A DNA stretch of 64,000 nt from AP-15 sp035503615 (lineage in GTDB: Bacteria; Pseudomonadota; Alphaproteobacteria; ATCC43930; CGMCC-115725). This document shows positions 17,906 through 26,188 of the stretch, one piece after another (position 1 is the stretch's first letter; each line of letters begins with the position of its first letter). The notes under the pieces were generated by a model. It was given only the letters and a program-made list of their open reading frames with translations, was not told the origin of the DNA and did not search any database. Where the stretch lies: contig DATJTI010000063.1 in NCBI GenBank assembly GCA_035503615.1, forward strand, positions 1 through 64,000, in the 5' to 3' direction. The translations under genes were made by a program, and so were the position numbers.

Positions 17906-18019
17906 GGACCGGGATCATAGCCGATCGTCACACGCAATCATCGCCTTTTGCCGCGCGCCCGTTCGTGCGAGGCTGCAACCCGGTCGTGCGCGGATCGGCG
18001 GCGAAGGCGGATTTTTGCG

Positions 18020-19150
18020 ATGAAGGTTCGGGAAATCAGGACCTACCGGCTCGAAGCGGCGCTGGCCGAGCCCTTCGCCTATTCGCAAGCCTGGTACGAG
18101 CGCCGCGGCGCGATGCTGGTCGAGATCGTCGGCGAGGACGGGCTCTGCGGCTGGGGCGAAGCCTTTGGCCCGGCGCGGCTGACCGCACCGATCGTCGAAT
18201 TTTATGCGCCGCTGCTGCTCGGCCAGGACGCGTTCGCGACCGAGCTGCATTGGCAGAACCTCTACAACCGGCTGCGCGACCATGGCCAGAAGGGCTTGGC
18301 GATCGAGGCGCTGAGCGCCATCGACATCGCATTGCTCGACCTGAAGGGCCGCGCCCTCGGGCTGCCGGTGCATCGGCTCATGGGCGGACCGCTGCGCCAC
18401 CGGGTCGAGGCCTATGCGACCGGGTTTTACCGCAAGGGCACCGGCGACCCGGTGCCGTATCTCCTCGACGAGGCACGGCAACGCGTGGCCGCGGGGTTTT
18501 CGGCGATCAAGCTCAAGCTCGGCTTTGGCATGGACGATGATGTCCGAGTGTGCCGCGCGGTGCGCCGCGACATCGGCGACGGCATCGCGATCATGGTCGA
18601 TGCCAACCACGCCTATGACGCGACCGCGGCGATCCGCCTCGGCCGGCTGATCGAGGAGCTCGACATCGCCTGGTTCGAGGAACCGGTGCCGCCCGAGGAC
18701 CTCGACGGCTATCGCGAGGTCAAGGCGGCGCTGCGCATCCCGGTCGCCGGCGGTGAGGCGGAGTTCACCCGCTGGGGCTTCCGCCGCATCCTCGCCGACC
18801 GCGCGATCGACATCCTGCAGCCCGATGTCGCCGCCGCCGGCGGCATCTCCGAATGCAAGAAGATCGCCGACATGGCCAATGCCTTTGGCGTGCGGGTCAA
18901 TCCGCATGTCTGGGGCACCGGCATCGCGCTGGCGGCGTCGCTGCAGCTGATCGCGATCCTGCCGGACAACCCGCCGGGTCTGCACCCTGTCCCGCCCTTG
19001 CTCGAATTCGACCAGTCCGAGCATCCGATGCGGATGGCGGTGCTGTGCGAGCCGATCGAGCAGCGGGAAGGTTGGGTGGCGATCCCGAATGGCCCCGGTC
19101 TCGGCATCGAGATCGACCGTGACGCGATCGCCCGGTTCAGCATCGATTGA
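18020..19150 (+). CDS. Enolase-superfamily sugar-acid dehydratase/racemase (mandelate racemase/muconate lactonizing group)
   Basis: This 376-residue protein has the capping domain (1-130) and a barrel with complete acid-base and metal residues. These are the K164-L-K166 motif (IKLKLGF), metal ligands D194 (MVDANHAYD), E220 (FEEPVPPED) and E246 (AGGEAEFTRWGF), and H296 (NPHVWGTGIALA). The KxK plus His arrangement is typical of the mandelate-racemase-type subgroup acting on hydroxy acids or sugar acids. The start ATG at 18020 begins the family-typical MKVREIRTYR; the frame extends upstream without homology. It lies next to a PhyH dioxygenase, a class II aldolase and a UxuA-like protein. Confidence 0.9.
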   Translation: MKVREIRTYRLEAALAEPFAYSQAWYERRGAMLVEIVGEDGLCGWGEAFGPARLTAPIVEFYAPLLLGQDAFATELHWQNLYNRLRDHGQKGLAIEALSAIDIALLDLKGRALGLPVHRLMGGPLRHRVEAYATGFYRKGTGDPVPYLLDEARQRVAAGFSAIKLKLGFGMDDDVRVCRAVRRDIGDGIAIMVDANHAYDATAAIRLGRLIEELDIAWFEEPVPPEDLDGYREVKAALRIPVAGGEAEFTRWGFRRILADRAIDILQPDVAAAGGISECKKIADMANAFGVRVNPHVWGTGIALAASLQLIAILPDNPPGLHPVPPLLEFDQSEHPMRMAVLCEPIEQREGWVAIPNGPGLGIEIDRDAIARFSID

Positions 19151-19211
19151 GGGCATGCCGAGGCAGGGCGGTCGCCTCGGGAACGCCCGACGATCCTCGC
19201 CAGCGCCGAAC

Positions 19212-20117
19212 CTATTCCGCCACCGCCTGCCGCGCTTCCTCCTCCTGCTGATAGGTCCAGGGCGCCCGGTAGCTGCCGCGCCAGTCCGGCGGCACTTCGC
19301 ACGGCCTCGTATCGAAGCTGGCAAAGCGGGCGGGCCGGCCGCGCACGATGTCGCCCATATGCGGGCTGATCATCGAGGGCGAGGTATAGGGAAACGAATC
19401 GGCCGAGGAATAGACCGTCAGCAGCAATGGCCGGGCGCGCTGCGAATGGTTGATCGCCGAGCCATGCACGGTGCGGCAGTTCAGCAGCAAGGTCGTGCCG
19501 GGACCGCCGGTCGCATATTCGATCACCGCATCGTCGAGAAAGCCGAGCTCCTCATCACGCACATGCACGACGAAATTCCCGGCGGCGTCATACATGCTGT
19601 AGAGCGGCCCCTGATGGCTGCCGCGCACGCAGGCGAGCGGGCCCTGCTCCATCGTGCAGCCTTCGAGATAAACGCCGATCGTGACCGGGCTGTAATCGGT
19701 GTGCGGCCAGCCCTGGATGTCCTGGTGCCATTTGAAGCCGCGGCTGCCGTCCCCGGATTTGACGTTGAGCTTCGAGTGGTGGAACTTGACATCGGGCCCG
19801 ACCACATCGGCGGCGAGCTCGGTCATCACCGGGTCGGCGATGAATTCCCAGAACACCGGATGGCGGTCCTGCGGGCAGGTCACCCGGTGCAAGCGCGGCT
19901 CGGCCGCCGAATGCCCCTCTTCGAGGATGAAGACATCGTTGGATTGCGTGATCGCGCGGCTGCGCTCGATCGTCTCCGTCATCGCCCGCTGCAGCTTTGC
20001 GACCCAATCGGTGCCGACAAATTCGGGCAGAACGAGATAGCCCTTTTCAAAATATTCGGTGCGCTGGGCTTCGCTCAGCACCTTGGCCGAATGTTGCAAT
20101 ATGTCTGCCGGCTTCAT
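19212..20117 (-). CDS. Phytanoyl-CoA dioxygenase (PhyH) family protein
   Basis: This 301-residue Fe(II)/2-oxoglutarate oxygenase shows the metal motif H-x-D in FKWHQDIQGWPHTDYSPVT and the distal histidine in CRTVHGSAINHS, with the co-substrate-binding Arg shortly after (QRARPLLLTVY). The beginning, EYFEKGYLVLPEFV, is family-typical. The start is the ATG behind AGGAACTGAC. It lies 14 bases downstream of the class II aldolase gene on the same strand, so they are probably one operon. Substrate unknown; bacterial members hydroxylate small acids or natural products. Confidence 0.9.
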   Translation of the reverse strand: MKPADILQHSAKVLSEAQRTEYFEKGYLVLPEFVGTDWVAKLQRAMTETIERSRAITQSNDVFILEEGHSAAEPRLHRVTCPQDRHPVFWEFIADPVMTELAADVVGPDVKFHHSKLNVKSGDGSRGFKWHQDIQGWPHTDYSPVTIGVYLEGCTMEQGPLACVRGSHQGPLYSMYDAAGNFVVHVRDEELGFLDDAVIEYATGGPGTTLLLNCRTVHGSAINHSQRARPLLLTVYSSADSFPYTSPSMISPHMGDIVRGRPARFASFDTRPCEVPPDWRGSYRAPWTYQQEEEARQAVAE

Positions 20118-20131
20118 GTCAGTTCCTGCCT

Positions 20132-20935
20132 CTATTCTTTGTAGGAAGGATCGATGCGGTCGAGCTTGCGCAACAGCGCCGGCCATTCGAGACGCTGCGG
20201 ATCGTTGCGCCCGCCAGCCGCACGCCGTCGGCTGGCATCAGTGGCGGTGCGCACGACATCCGGGTCGATCGGGTGGAACTCGGCCCCCGATTGCTGGAAG
20301 GCGAGCTGCATCGCGCAGGCCCGCTCCATGCGATAGGTCGCGAGAAACGCCGCGGCGATGCTGTCGCCGACGACGATGAGCCCGTGATTGCGCAGCACCA
20401 TGATGTGGCGGTCGCCGAGATCGGCGAGAAAGCGGGAGCGTTCCTCGGGGCTGCGCGCCGAGCCCTCGTAATCGTGATAGGCGATGTCCGCGATGATCTG
20501 CAGCGCATGCTGGTTGAGTGGCAGCAGCCCGTCCTGCTGCATCGACACCGCGCAGCCGGCGACCGAATGGGTGTGCAGCACACAGGCCACCTCGGGCCGG
20601 GCGCGATGGATGGTTCCGGGGATGGCGAAGCCGCCGCTGTTGACCTCGGCCGCATCGGGTGCGACCGGATTGCCCTCGCGATCGATCTCGACCAGCGATG
20701 ACGCGGTCACCTCGTCGTAGAGGAGACCAAAGGGGTTGATCAAAAACCGGTCGTCGCGGCCGGGAATGCGCGCGGTGATCCGGGTGTTGACCAGATCCGA
20801 CCAGCCGAACAGATCAACCAGCCGATAGCAGGCGGCGAGATCGGTCCGCACCTGCCATTCCTCGGCCGCGATGCCGGCCGTCCGTGTTCCGGCCTTCCCT
20901 GCTCCAGCCTTCCCTGCTGTTGCGACTGCCGTCAT
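20132..20935 (-). CDS. Class II aldolase/adducin family protein
   Basis: This 267-residue protein has the family metal-site histidines in VACVLHTHSVAGCA (HxH) and MVLRNHGLIVVG, plus the phosphate/carboxylate-binding SDLVNTRITARIPG. It probably acts as an aldolase or decarboxylase on a hydroxy acid. The ATG at 20935 follows GGAGGACGGT. The first 20 residues are low-complexity (KAGAGKAG) because of a 15-bp tandem duplication at 20888-20917. It forms a likely two-gene operon with the downstream PhyH gene. Confidence 0.88.
   Translation of the reverse strand: MTAVATAGKAGAGKAGTRTAGIAAEEWQVRTDLAACYRLVDLFGWSDLVNTRITARIPGRDDRFLINPFGLLYDEVTASSLVEIDREGNPVAPDAAEVNSGGFAIPGTIHRARPEVACVLHTHSVAGCAVSMQQDGLLPLNQHALQIIADIAYHDYEGSARSPEERSRFLADLGDRHIMVLRNHGLIVVGDSIAAAFLATYRMERACAMQLAFQQSGAEFHPIDPDVVRTATDASRRRAAGGRNDPQRLEWPALLRKLDRIDPSYKE
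20888..20917 (-). repeat. Two tandem 15-bp units in the aldolase N-terminus
   Basis: On the plus strand TCCGGCCTTCCCTGC (20888-20902) is followed by TCCAGCCTTCCCTGC (20903-20917), differing at one base and in frame with the gene. Confidence 0.85.
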
Positions 20936-21037
20936 ACCGTCCTCCACTGGGTTTGCCGATCGCGCAGATCAGCGCATACGCACCGGTCCGCGGGCATGCC
21001 GGCGATCATGATGCCGGACAATTATGATGTCGGGCGA

Positions 21038-22039
21038 TCATAACGGCGGGGCTGCGGGCTCGCCCTTGCGCGCCAGTGCGTCGAGCAGCGCCTGGATATA
21101 GCCGTAGCAATAGGCGAAAGCGACACCCGACGGGTCGCGCCCGTCGATTCGCGGCACGTGGTCCGGCATCAGCATGTATTGGTAGCCGACATCGCGATAG
21201 GCGGCGAGTGCTGCCACCATGTCGATATCGCCCTCGTCGGGAAACGCCTCGACGAAATCGAGGCGGCGGCCTTTGATATTACGGAAATGCACATTGAACA
21301 ATTTGCCGCGCTCGCCGAACCAGCGGATCACGTCGAAGATCTCGCGTGCCGGGTCGTCGAGCATCTCGCACACCGTCCCTTGGCAGAAATTGAGGCCGTG
21401 CCACGGGCTTTCATGCATCGTTACAAAGCGCTTCAGCCCTGCGACGGTGCCAAGCACGCTCGACACCCCGCGATAGCCGGGCGGCGTGTAGGGATCCTGC
21501 GGATGGCAAGCGAGACGCACCTTGGCGGCACTCGCGACCGGCACGACCGCCGCGAGAAAATGGTCGATGCGCTCCCAATACTCATCCTCGGCGACGGTGC
21601 CGGCCGCGGTCGGCGGCGCTGCCTGGTCGGCGAGAGCCCAGCGAAAGGCGGCATTGCTTGAGCCGCCCCGCCCCGGCTCGCGTGCCGTGCGGGGAATGCC
21701 GAGGATCGTCAGATTGTACTTGGCCGCCGGGATGCCTGAAGCGGCAAGCCGCTCGATCAAGGCGCAGATGCTGTCGAGCTCACGCTGCCGCTCGGGCTCC
21801 CTGGCCAACAGGATGTTGGGGCTCTGTTGCTGCTCGATCGGCGCCGACGACATCGGCAGTTGCACCATGTCGAGCGAGAGGCCGAACGATTCGACATGCT
21901 TGCGATGCCGTTCGAGATCGTCGCGGCTCCAATGATGCGGGTTGCCAGGCGGATCAACGCAGACATGGGTGACGCCAAGCTGCGCCCAGACCCGGTAGTC
22001 GCTGTCGTCGCGCGGCCTGATCTGGGTTCCGACATGCAT
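21038..22039 (-). CDS. UxuA-like (mannonate dehydratase family) TIM-barrel protein
   Basis: This 333-residue protein resembles D-mannonate dehydratase. It has the early barrel strand GVTHVCVDPPG, metal-binding-type motifs RLACHPQDP and NFCQGTVCEM, FNVHFRNIKG, FPDEGDIDM and the final MPDHVP. UxuA converts mannonate to 2-keto-3-deoxygluconate with Mn or Fe, and these motifs match its metal ligands. The chain is shorter than E. coli UxuA (about 390), so the true substrate could be another sugar acid. It stands upstream of the aldolase/PhyH pair on the same strand, about 100 bases before it. Confidence 0.8.
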   Translation of the reverse strand: MHVGTQIRPRDDSDYRVWAQLGVTHVCVDPPGNPHHWSRDDLERHRKHVESFGLSLDMVQLPMSSAPIEQQQSPNILLAREPERQRELDSICALIERLAASGIPAAKYNLTILGIPRTAREPGRGGSSNAAFRWALADQAAPPTAAGTVAEDEYWERIDHFLAAVVPVASAAKVRLACHPQDPYTPPGYRGVSSVLGTVAGLKRFVTMHESPWHGLNFCQGTVCEMLDDPAREIFDVIRWFGERGKLFNVHFRNIKGRRLDFVEAFPDEGDIDMVAALAAYRDVGYQYMLMPDHVPRIDGRDPSGVAFAYCYGYIQALLDALARKGEPAAPPL

Positions 22040-22165
22040 CGCCGCCGCTCCGTCCTAGATTGCTGCCGCAGGATAGCAGTTCCGCCCGCCTTTGTGGCAG
22101 GCGCCGCGAATGATCGCTCTCGACCGATGGCGTCGCGACCGGTCGCGGTGATAGCATTGCGGGTC

Positions 22166-22486
22166 ATGGCCAACGGGTTGCTCAGAGGTTCGATCGCCGA
22201 TCTGCGCCGCAAGCTCGCAGCGGTCACAGCGGTCGCAGCGGATCCCGCCGCCACCGAGCACGAGAAGGCCACCGCGAAATCCCTGAAGGCCCGGCTGCAG
22301 CAGGCGCTTGGCGAGGCCGGAGCGCCTGCCGGGGACTGGAGCGACGGCCTTTTCCGGCTCGGCCGCTGGGCGCGCAAGATCGGCAAACCGACGGCACCCG
22401 GTGCGGCCGGCGCGGAATGGACCGACCATGCCCGCCAGCTCGGCAAGGTGGTTGGGCGGGCCAAGAAAAAGTGGCGCTCCGATTGA
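22166..22486 (+). CDS. Hypothetical basic protein
   Basis: This 106-residue protein is rich in Ala, Lys and Arg. It has a helix SIADLRRKLAAVTAVAADPA and a strongly basic end (GKVVGRAKKKWRSD), and it may bind nucleic acid. I do not recognise it. The ATG at 22166 is not preceded by a clear ribosome site and the frame is open further upstream, so both the start and the reality of the gene are moderately uncertain. Confidence 0.5.
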   Translation: MANGLLRGSIADLRRKLAAVTAVAADPAATEHEKATAKSLKARLQQALGEAGAPAGDWSDGLFRLGRWARKIGKPTAPGAAGAEWTDHARQLGKVVGRAKKKWRSD

Positions 22487-22587
22487 CCGGCCAACGATCG
22501 CGCGGCTGGCGCCGGGCGGCCGGCGACAGTGCCGCACGACCGTGCCACAATGGGGGTTGAGGCCGGCGACCGGCGAAGGGTGAGGCG

Positions 22588-23385
22588 ATGGCGATATTGC
22601 GGGACAGGGTCGTGCTGGTGACCGGGGCCGGCGCCGGGATCGGCCGGGCGACCGCCCTGGCGATGGCCGAGGCGGGGGCGGCGATCGCGGCGGCCGATAT
22701 CGACCTCGGTGCGGCTGAGCGCACCGCCAACGCGGCCGCCGGCGGCAATCGCCAGGCGGTCGCGATCATGGCCGATTGCGGCGATGTCGCCAGCATCGAC
22801 GCGATGATCGCGCGCACCGTCGCCGAGCTCGGCCGGCTCGATGTCATCGTCAACAATGCCGGCGTCACCCGCTACGCCCCGATCATGGAGCTTACCGAGG
22901 CCGATTGGGACCGGATCCACCGGGTCAACGCCAAGGGCGTGTTCTTCTGCCTGCAGCGCGCCGCGACGGAGATGATTGCACAGCATCGGGCCGACGGCAG
23001 CGGCGGCCGGATCATCAACATCGCCTCGATTTCCGGCCGCGGCTATCCCGGCGCCTCGAACGCCGCCTATGCCGCGAGCAAGGGGGCGGTCATCGCGCTG
23101 ACCAAGACCGCGGCACAGCAACTGGGCCGCCACAACATCAATGTCAACGCGATCTGCCCGGGGGTGACGCGGACCGAATTGGGTGAGCGCAACGCCGTGG
23201 CACGGGCCGCCGAACGCGGCATCACCGTCGCCGAATTGCAGGCCGAGGCCGAGGCGCGCATCCCGCTGGGCCGCGCCAACCTGCCCGACGACATCGCCGC
23301 AATGGCGGTGTTCCTCGCCTCGCCCGGCGCGCGCAACATCACCGGCCAAGCCTATAACGTCGATGGCGGCCTGGTGCCGAGCTGA
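22588..23385 (+). CDS. SDR-family NAD(P)-dependent oxidoreductase
   Basis: This 265-residue classical short-chain dehydrogenase has the cofactor motif TGAGAGIG (12-19), NNAG, the catalytic Ser in NIASISG, and Y161/K165 in AAYAASKG. It ends in the usual NVDGGLVPS. D37 after AAA suggests NAD preference. The ATG follows GTGAGGCG. It is closely followed by the MFS transporter and lies in the sugar-acid cluster, so a sugar-acid or polyol substrate is plausible but unproven. Confidence 0.93.
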   Translation: MAILRDRVVLVTGAGAGIGRATALAMAEAGAAIAAADIDLGAAERTANAAAGGNRQAVAIMADCGDVASIDAMIARTVAELGRLDVIVNNAGVTRYAPIMELTEADWDRIHRVNAKGVFFCLQRAATEMIAQHRADGSGGRIINIASISGRGYPGASNAAYAASKGAVIALTKTAAQQLGRHNINVNAICPGVTRTELGERNAVARAAERGITVAELQAEAEARIPLGRANLPDDIAAMAVFLASPGARNITGQAYNVDGGLVPS

Positions 23386-23420
23386 TCCTCCTGCGTTCTC
23401 GCGTCAACAGCCGACAGCCT

Positions 23421-24713
23421 TTGGCGCCGTCGCGCCAGCGCGGATTGCCGCGTCTGCTCAGCGCCCAGCTGCCGTTCTTTTATGGGTGGGTCGTGCTCGG
23501 CTGCCTGTGCTGCGCCGGCTTCGCCCGGCAAGGGGGTGCGGTCGCCACCCTCTCGGTGTTTGTCGAGCCGCTGACCCGAGAGTTCGGCTGGTCGCGCACC
23601 GCACTCTCCGGGGCGGTGTCGCTCGGCGGTTTGCTGGCGGCCCTCTGCGCACCGTTGATCGGGCCGATGGTCGACCGCCACGGTTCGCGCGCGGCGCTGT
23701 GCCTCGCGGTGCTCGGCACCGGGGTGGCGCTGCTGCTGCTGTCGCTGACCGGCTCGCTGCCGGTCTTCTACCTCTTGTTCTGCATCGCCAGGATGAACTG
23801 GGCCGGCCCGTTCGATCTCGGCATCTACAGCGCGCTCAACAACTGGTTTGTCGCCCGCCGCGCTGCCGCCACCTCGATCGCCACGGTGGCGCAAATGGCT
23901 GGGCTGGTGGCGATGCCGCTGATCGCCGAGGTTGCGATGCGTCGTCACGGCTGGCGCGCCGGATGGCTCGCGATCGGGGTCAGCGTGATCGTGATCGGCC
24001 TCTTGCCGGTCTGGCTGCTGATCGTGCGCCGGCCGGAAGATCTGGGCCTCGAACCCGACCGTCGCGTGCCGCCATCACCCGGCCCCGGCAGCGCCGCGGC
24101 ACCGGCCGCCACCGCACTGGTCCAGGCGAACTTCACCCGGCGCCAGGCGGTGCGCACCGCAGCCTTCTGGTTGCTGCTGCTCTACACCGTGCTGGTCTAT
24201 CCGGTGCAGGCCGGGGTGAGCCTGCATCAGGCGGCCAATCTGGTCGAGCACGGGGTCTCCGCCACCGCTGCGGCGTCGATCGTCAGCCTGTTCTCGCTGA
24301 TGTCGGGAGTGGCGAGCGCCGGCTGCGGCCTGTTGCCGCGATCGTGGCCGATCAAATATGCGCTGATGGCGACGGGTGCGCTGCTGGTCGCGGGCACGAC
24401 CCTGATGATCGGCATCTCGTCCACGGCACAAGGGGCGGTCGCCGGAGCGGTGTTCGGTCTCGGCATCGGCGGGGTGCTGACCCTGCTGCCGATCGCCTGG
24501 GCCGAATATTTCGGGCGGACCAATTATGGCGCGATCCGCGGCCTGGTGCTGTCGGCGCAGGTGTTGGCGCAGGCTGCCGGCCCGCTCGTATCGGGCGTGT
24601 TGCGCGACCGCACCGGCAGCTACGCACTGCCGCTCGAATGCTTTGCCGCCCTCTCGGTCCTCAGCATCGCCGCCGCATTCGCAGCGCGCCGGCCGCGCCT
24701 CACCCCCGGCTGA
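23421..24713 (+). CDS. MFS transporter (monocarboxylate/OFA-like)
   Basis: This 430-residue protein has about 12 hydrophobic segments and the motif DRHGSRAALCLA between segments 2 and 3. The opening FFYGWVVLGCLC followed by FVEPLTREFGWSR is characteristic of MCT/OFA-type carriers of organic acids. The proposed start is TTG at 23421, 36 bases after the SDR stop; no ATG precedes the first membrane segment. Cotranscription with the SDR is likely, and together they may import and oxidise an acid. Confidence 0.85.
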   Translation: MAPSRQRGLPRLLSAQLPFFYGWVVLGCLCCAGFARQGGAVATLSVFVEPLTREFGWSRTALSGAVSLGGLLAALCAPLIGPMVDRHGSRAALCLAVLGTGVALLLLSLTGSLPVFYLLFCIARMNWAGPFDLGIYSALNNWFVARRAAATSIATVAQMAGLVAMPLIAEVAMRRHGWRAGWLAIGVSVIVIGLLPVWLLIVRRPEDLGLEPDRRVPPSPGPGSAAAPAATALVQANFTRRQAVRTAAFWLLLLYTVLVYPVQAGVSLHQAANLVEHGVSATAAASIVSLFSLMSGVASAGCGLLPRSWPIKYALMATGALLVAGTTLMIGISSTAQGAVAGAVFGLGIGGVLTLLPIAWAEYFGRTNYGAIRGLVLSAQVLAQAAGPLVSGVLRDRTGSYALPLECFAALSVLSIAAAFAARRPRLTPG

Positions 24714-24743
24714 AGGCGGCGAGGGGGAAGCCGGCGCCCGGCG

Positions 24744-25364
24744 CTAGCAGCGGTGCGCCGCCCCTACCTTGTCGAGCAGCTGCGCCAATACCTCGTAGGG
24801 TTGAGCGCCGACCACGCCGTAGCGCGCGGCGACAAAGGTCGGCACCCCGGTGACGCCATAGGCGTGCGATTTCGCCCAGTCGGCATCGACCGCATCCTTG
24901 AACCGGCGTTCGCTCAGCACCGCCCGCGCCTCCTCGCCGGCAAGCCCGACCGACCGGGCGAGCTCGACCAGGATCTCGGGGTCGCCGATATTGCGCGCGG
25001 CGACGAAATAAGCCCGGTAGAGCGCATCGTGCAGCGCCTCGCCGCCGGGCTGCGTATCGGCCCATTTGCCGAGTTCCTGGGCGAGCCGGCTGTTGTAGGT
25101 GTGGGTGCGGCGACCGTAAGGCAGCCCCTCGGCGTCCATCAGTGTCTTCATCCGCTGGTACATCGCCTCGGGATCGACATTGCGCCCGGCATAAAGCTCC
25201 GCCATCGAGCGGCCTTCGGCCGGTGTCTCGGGGTGCAGCGGAAAATGCACCAGCTTCGTTTCGATCTCGAATGCCCGCTTCAGCTTTTCAATACGCACGG
25301 TACTGAGATAGCACCACGGTCAAACGTAATCGGTGAAGATCTCCAGGGTGATCGGCGTGGTCAT
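24744..25364 (-). CDS. DsbA/FrnE-family oxidoreductase with in-frame UGA: candidate selenoprotein (U-P-W-C)
   Basis: The ATG at 25364 has GGAG eight bases upstream and opens MTTPITLEIFTDYV. Then comes TGA at codon 15, followed in frame by PWCYLSTVRIEKLK and a clean DsbA-like chain. FrnE/DsbA proteins have CPWC exactly here, so UGA replaces the first active-site Cys (U15, C18). The remaining 190 codons are intact, with the family's cis-proline segment YGVTGVPTFV. Full length would be 206 residues with one selenocysteine. A stem-loop fitting bacterial SECIS rules follows (25288-25306). If UGA is not decoded, only a truncated frame starting at MRIEKL (25298) remains, lacking the redox motif. FrnE-like enzymes catalyse thiol-disulfide exchange or act on 2-hydroxychromene-type substrates. 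It is convergent with the MFS gene. Confidence 0.75.
25288..25306 (-). promoter_or_regulatory. Candidate bacterial SECIS stem-loop
   Basis: In RNA sense the element is UCAGUAC-CGUGC-GUAUUGA: a 7-bp stem (one G-U pair) with the 5-base loop CGUGC. The loop starts 20 bases after the UGA and has G at its second position followed by U. Bacterial SECIS elements have an apical loop roughly 16-37 bases after the UGA and a G within the first two loop bases, so geometry and loop fit. Recognition by SelB is inference. Confidence 0.5.
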
Positions 25365-25450
25365 CGACGGTTCTCCAAATCACTTGCCGGCAGCAAGCCT
25401 AGCGCGAGCATGCGCCGCGGCAAAGACCCTGTCCGAGACGTCGCCGCGCC

Positions 25451-25486
25451 GCCGCCGAATCCGCCGCCGAATCCGCTGCCGCACCC
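25451..25486. repeat. Three tandem 12-bp units
   Basis: GCCGCCGAATCC at 25451 and 25463 and the diverged GCTGCCGCACCC at 25475 lie upstream of the SnoaL-like gene in non-coding sequence. Confidence 0.75.
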
Positions 25487-25535
25487 GCCGCTTACGGCGC
25501 TAGATTGGCGGCGCGCAAAATCTCCGGAGGAACCG

Positions 25536-25961
25536 ATGCCGACCCCGCGCGAAAACCCGAACCCGCTCGAGGAGAAGGACGCCATTCGCGAACTGCTCGG
25601 CGAATATTGTTTCCGCCTCGATGACGGGCGCTATGACGACATGGCGGCGCTGTTCACCGAGAACGGCACCTGGGATACGGCATTCGGCAAGGCGACCGGG
25701 CGGGCCGCAATCGCCGAACTAGCGCGCGGGTTGCGCGTGCGGGCCGGGCCGAACCGGCCGCGGGCGGCGCATCTCGTCACCAACATCATCGTCACCCTCG
25801 ACGGTGCGCAGGCCGAGGTGCGTTCCAACTGGGTGGTCATGCAAAACAGCCCGCATGGGCCGCAGATCGGCTCGGGCGGCGCCTATGCCGATCGGGTCGT
25901 GCGGCAGGACGGGCGCTGGCTGTTCCAATATCGCAAGATCGATCGCTTCATCGCCGCCTGA
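25536..25961 (+). CDS. SnoaL-like (NTF2-fold) domain protein
   Basis: This 141-residue protein shows the NTF2-like pattern: helix LEEKDAIRELLGEYCFRLDD, DMAALFTENGTWD, GRAAIAELARGL, HLVTNIIVTLDG, GGAYADRVVRQDGRWLFQYR. Members are small cone-shaped hydrolases, cyclases, dehydratases or ligand-binding proteins acting on aromatic or steroid-type molecules. The start ATG follows CCGGAGGAACCG. It is transcribed away from the candidate selenoprotein; their starts are 172 bases apart. Confidence 0.88.
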   Translation: MPTPRENPNPLEEKDAIRELLGEYCFRLDDGRYDDMAALFTENGTWDTAFGKATGRAAIAELARGLRVRAGPNRPRAAHLVTNIIVTLDGAQAEVRSNWVVMQNSPHGPQIGSGGAYADRVVRQDGRWLFQYRKIDRFIAA

Positions 25962-25981
25962 GCACCGCGCGGGACACCGGC

Positions 25982-26161
25982 TCAGCGGCCCAGCACGGCC
26001 AGCATTGATTGCGGGATCGGCTCGTCGAGCACGTGGTCATAGAGCGCATGCAGCAAATCGCTGCCATCGGATCTGCCGCAGAGAAAGGCGGTCACCCGGC
26101 CGCCGACCTCATGTCGCGTCACTTCTGCCCGGAGCGGGACACGGAGGACCGGAGCCGGCAT
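25982..26161 (-). CDS. Small protein with NepR-like C-terminal motif
   Basis: This protein of about 59 residues ends with LLHALYDHVLDEPIPQSMLAVLGR; the L-x-x-(L/M)Y-x-x-(V/L)-x-EP-(V/I)-P-x-x-(F/L)-x-x-L pattern is that of NepR, the alphaproteobacterial anti-sigma factor of EcfG. The rest, VTRHEVGGRVTAFLCGRSDG, is not recognisable. The start is uncertain: ATG 26161 has GAGAAG a few bases ahead, while ATG 26188 has none. No phyR or ecfG gene is nearby, so the identification rests on the motif alone. Confidence 0.4.
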   Translation of the reverse strand: MPAPVLRVPLRAEVTRHEVGGRVTAFLCGRSDGSDLLHALYDHVLDEPIPQSMLAVLGR

Positions 26162-26188
26162 CAACTTCTCGCTGCATTCGCACATCAT

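Noticed and set aside
15512..17920. 802-residue open frame on the plus strand
   Set aside because: It is the antisense shadow of the prolyl oligopeptidase gene, whose catalytic motifs are all on the minus strand; the translation is Arg/Gly/Pro-rich with no motif.
21757..23349. 530-residue minus-strand frame
   Set aside because: It runs antisense through the SDR gene and overlaps the UxuA-like gene in another frame. No homology or start site.
25296..25318. Another hairpin right after the UGA (9 bp, loop AUCUC)
   Set aside because: Its loop starts only 10 bases after the UGA and has no G, so it fits bacterial SECIS rules worse than the 25288-25306 hairpin; the two are mutually exclusive.
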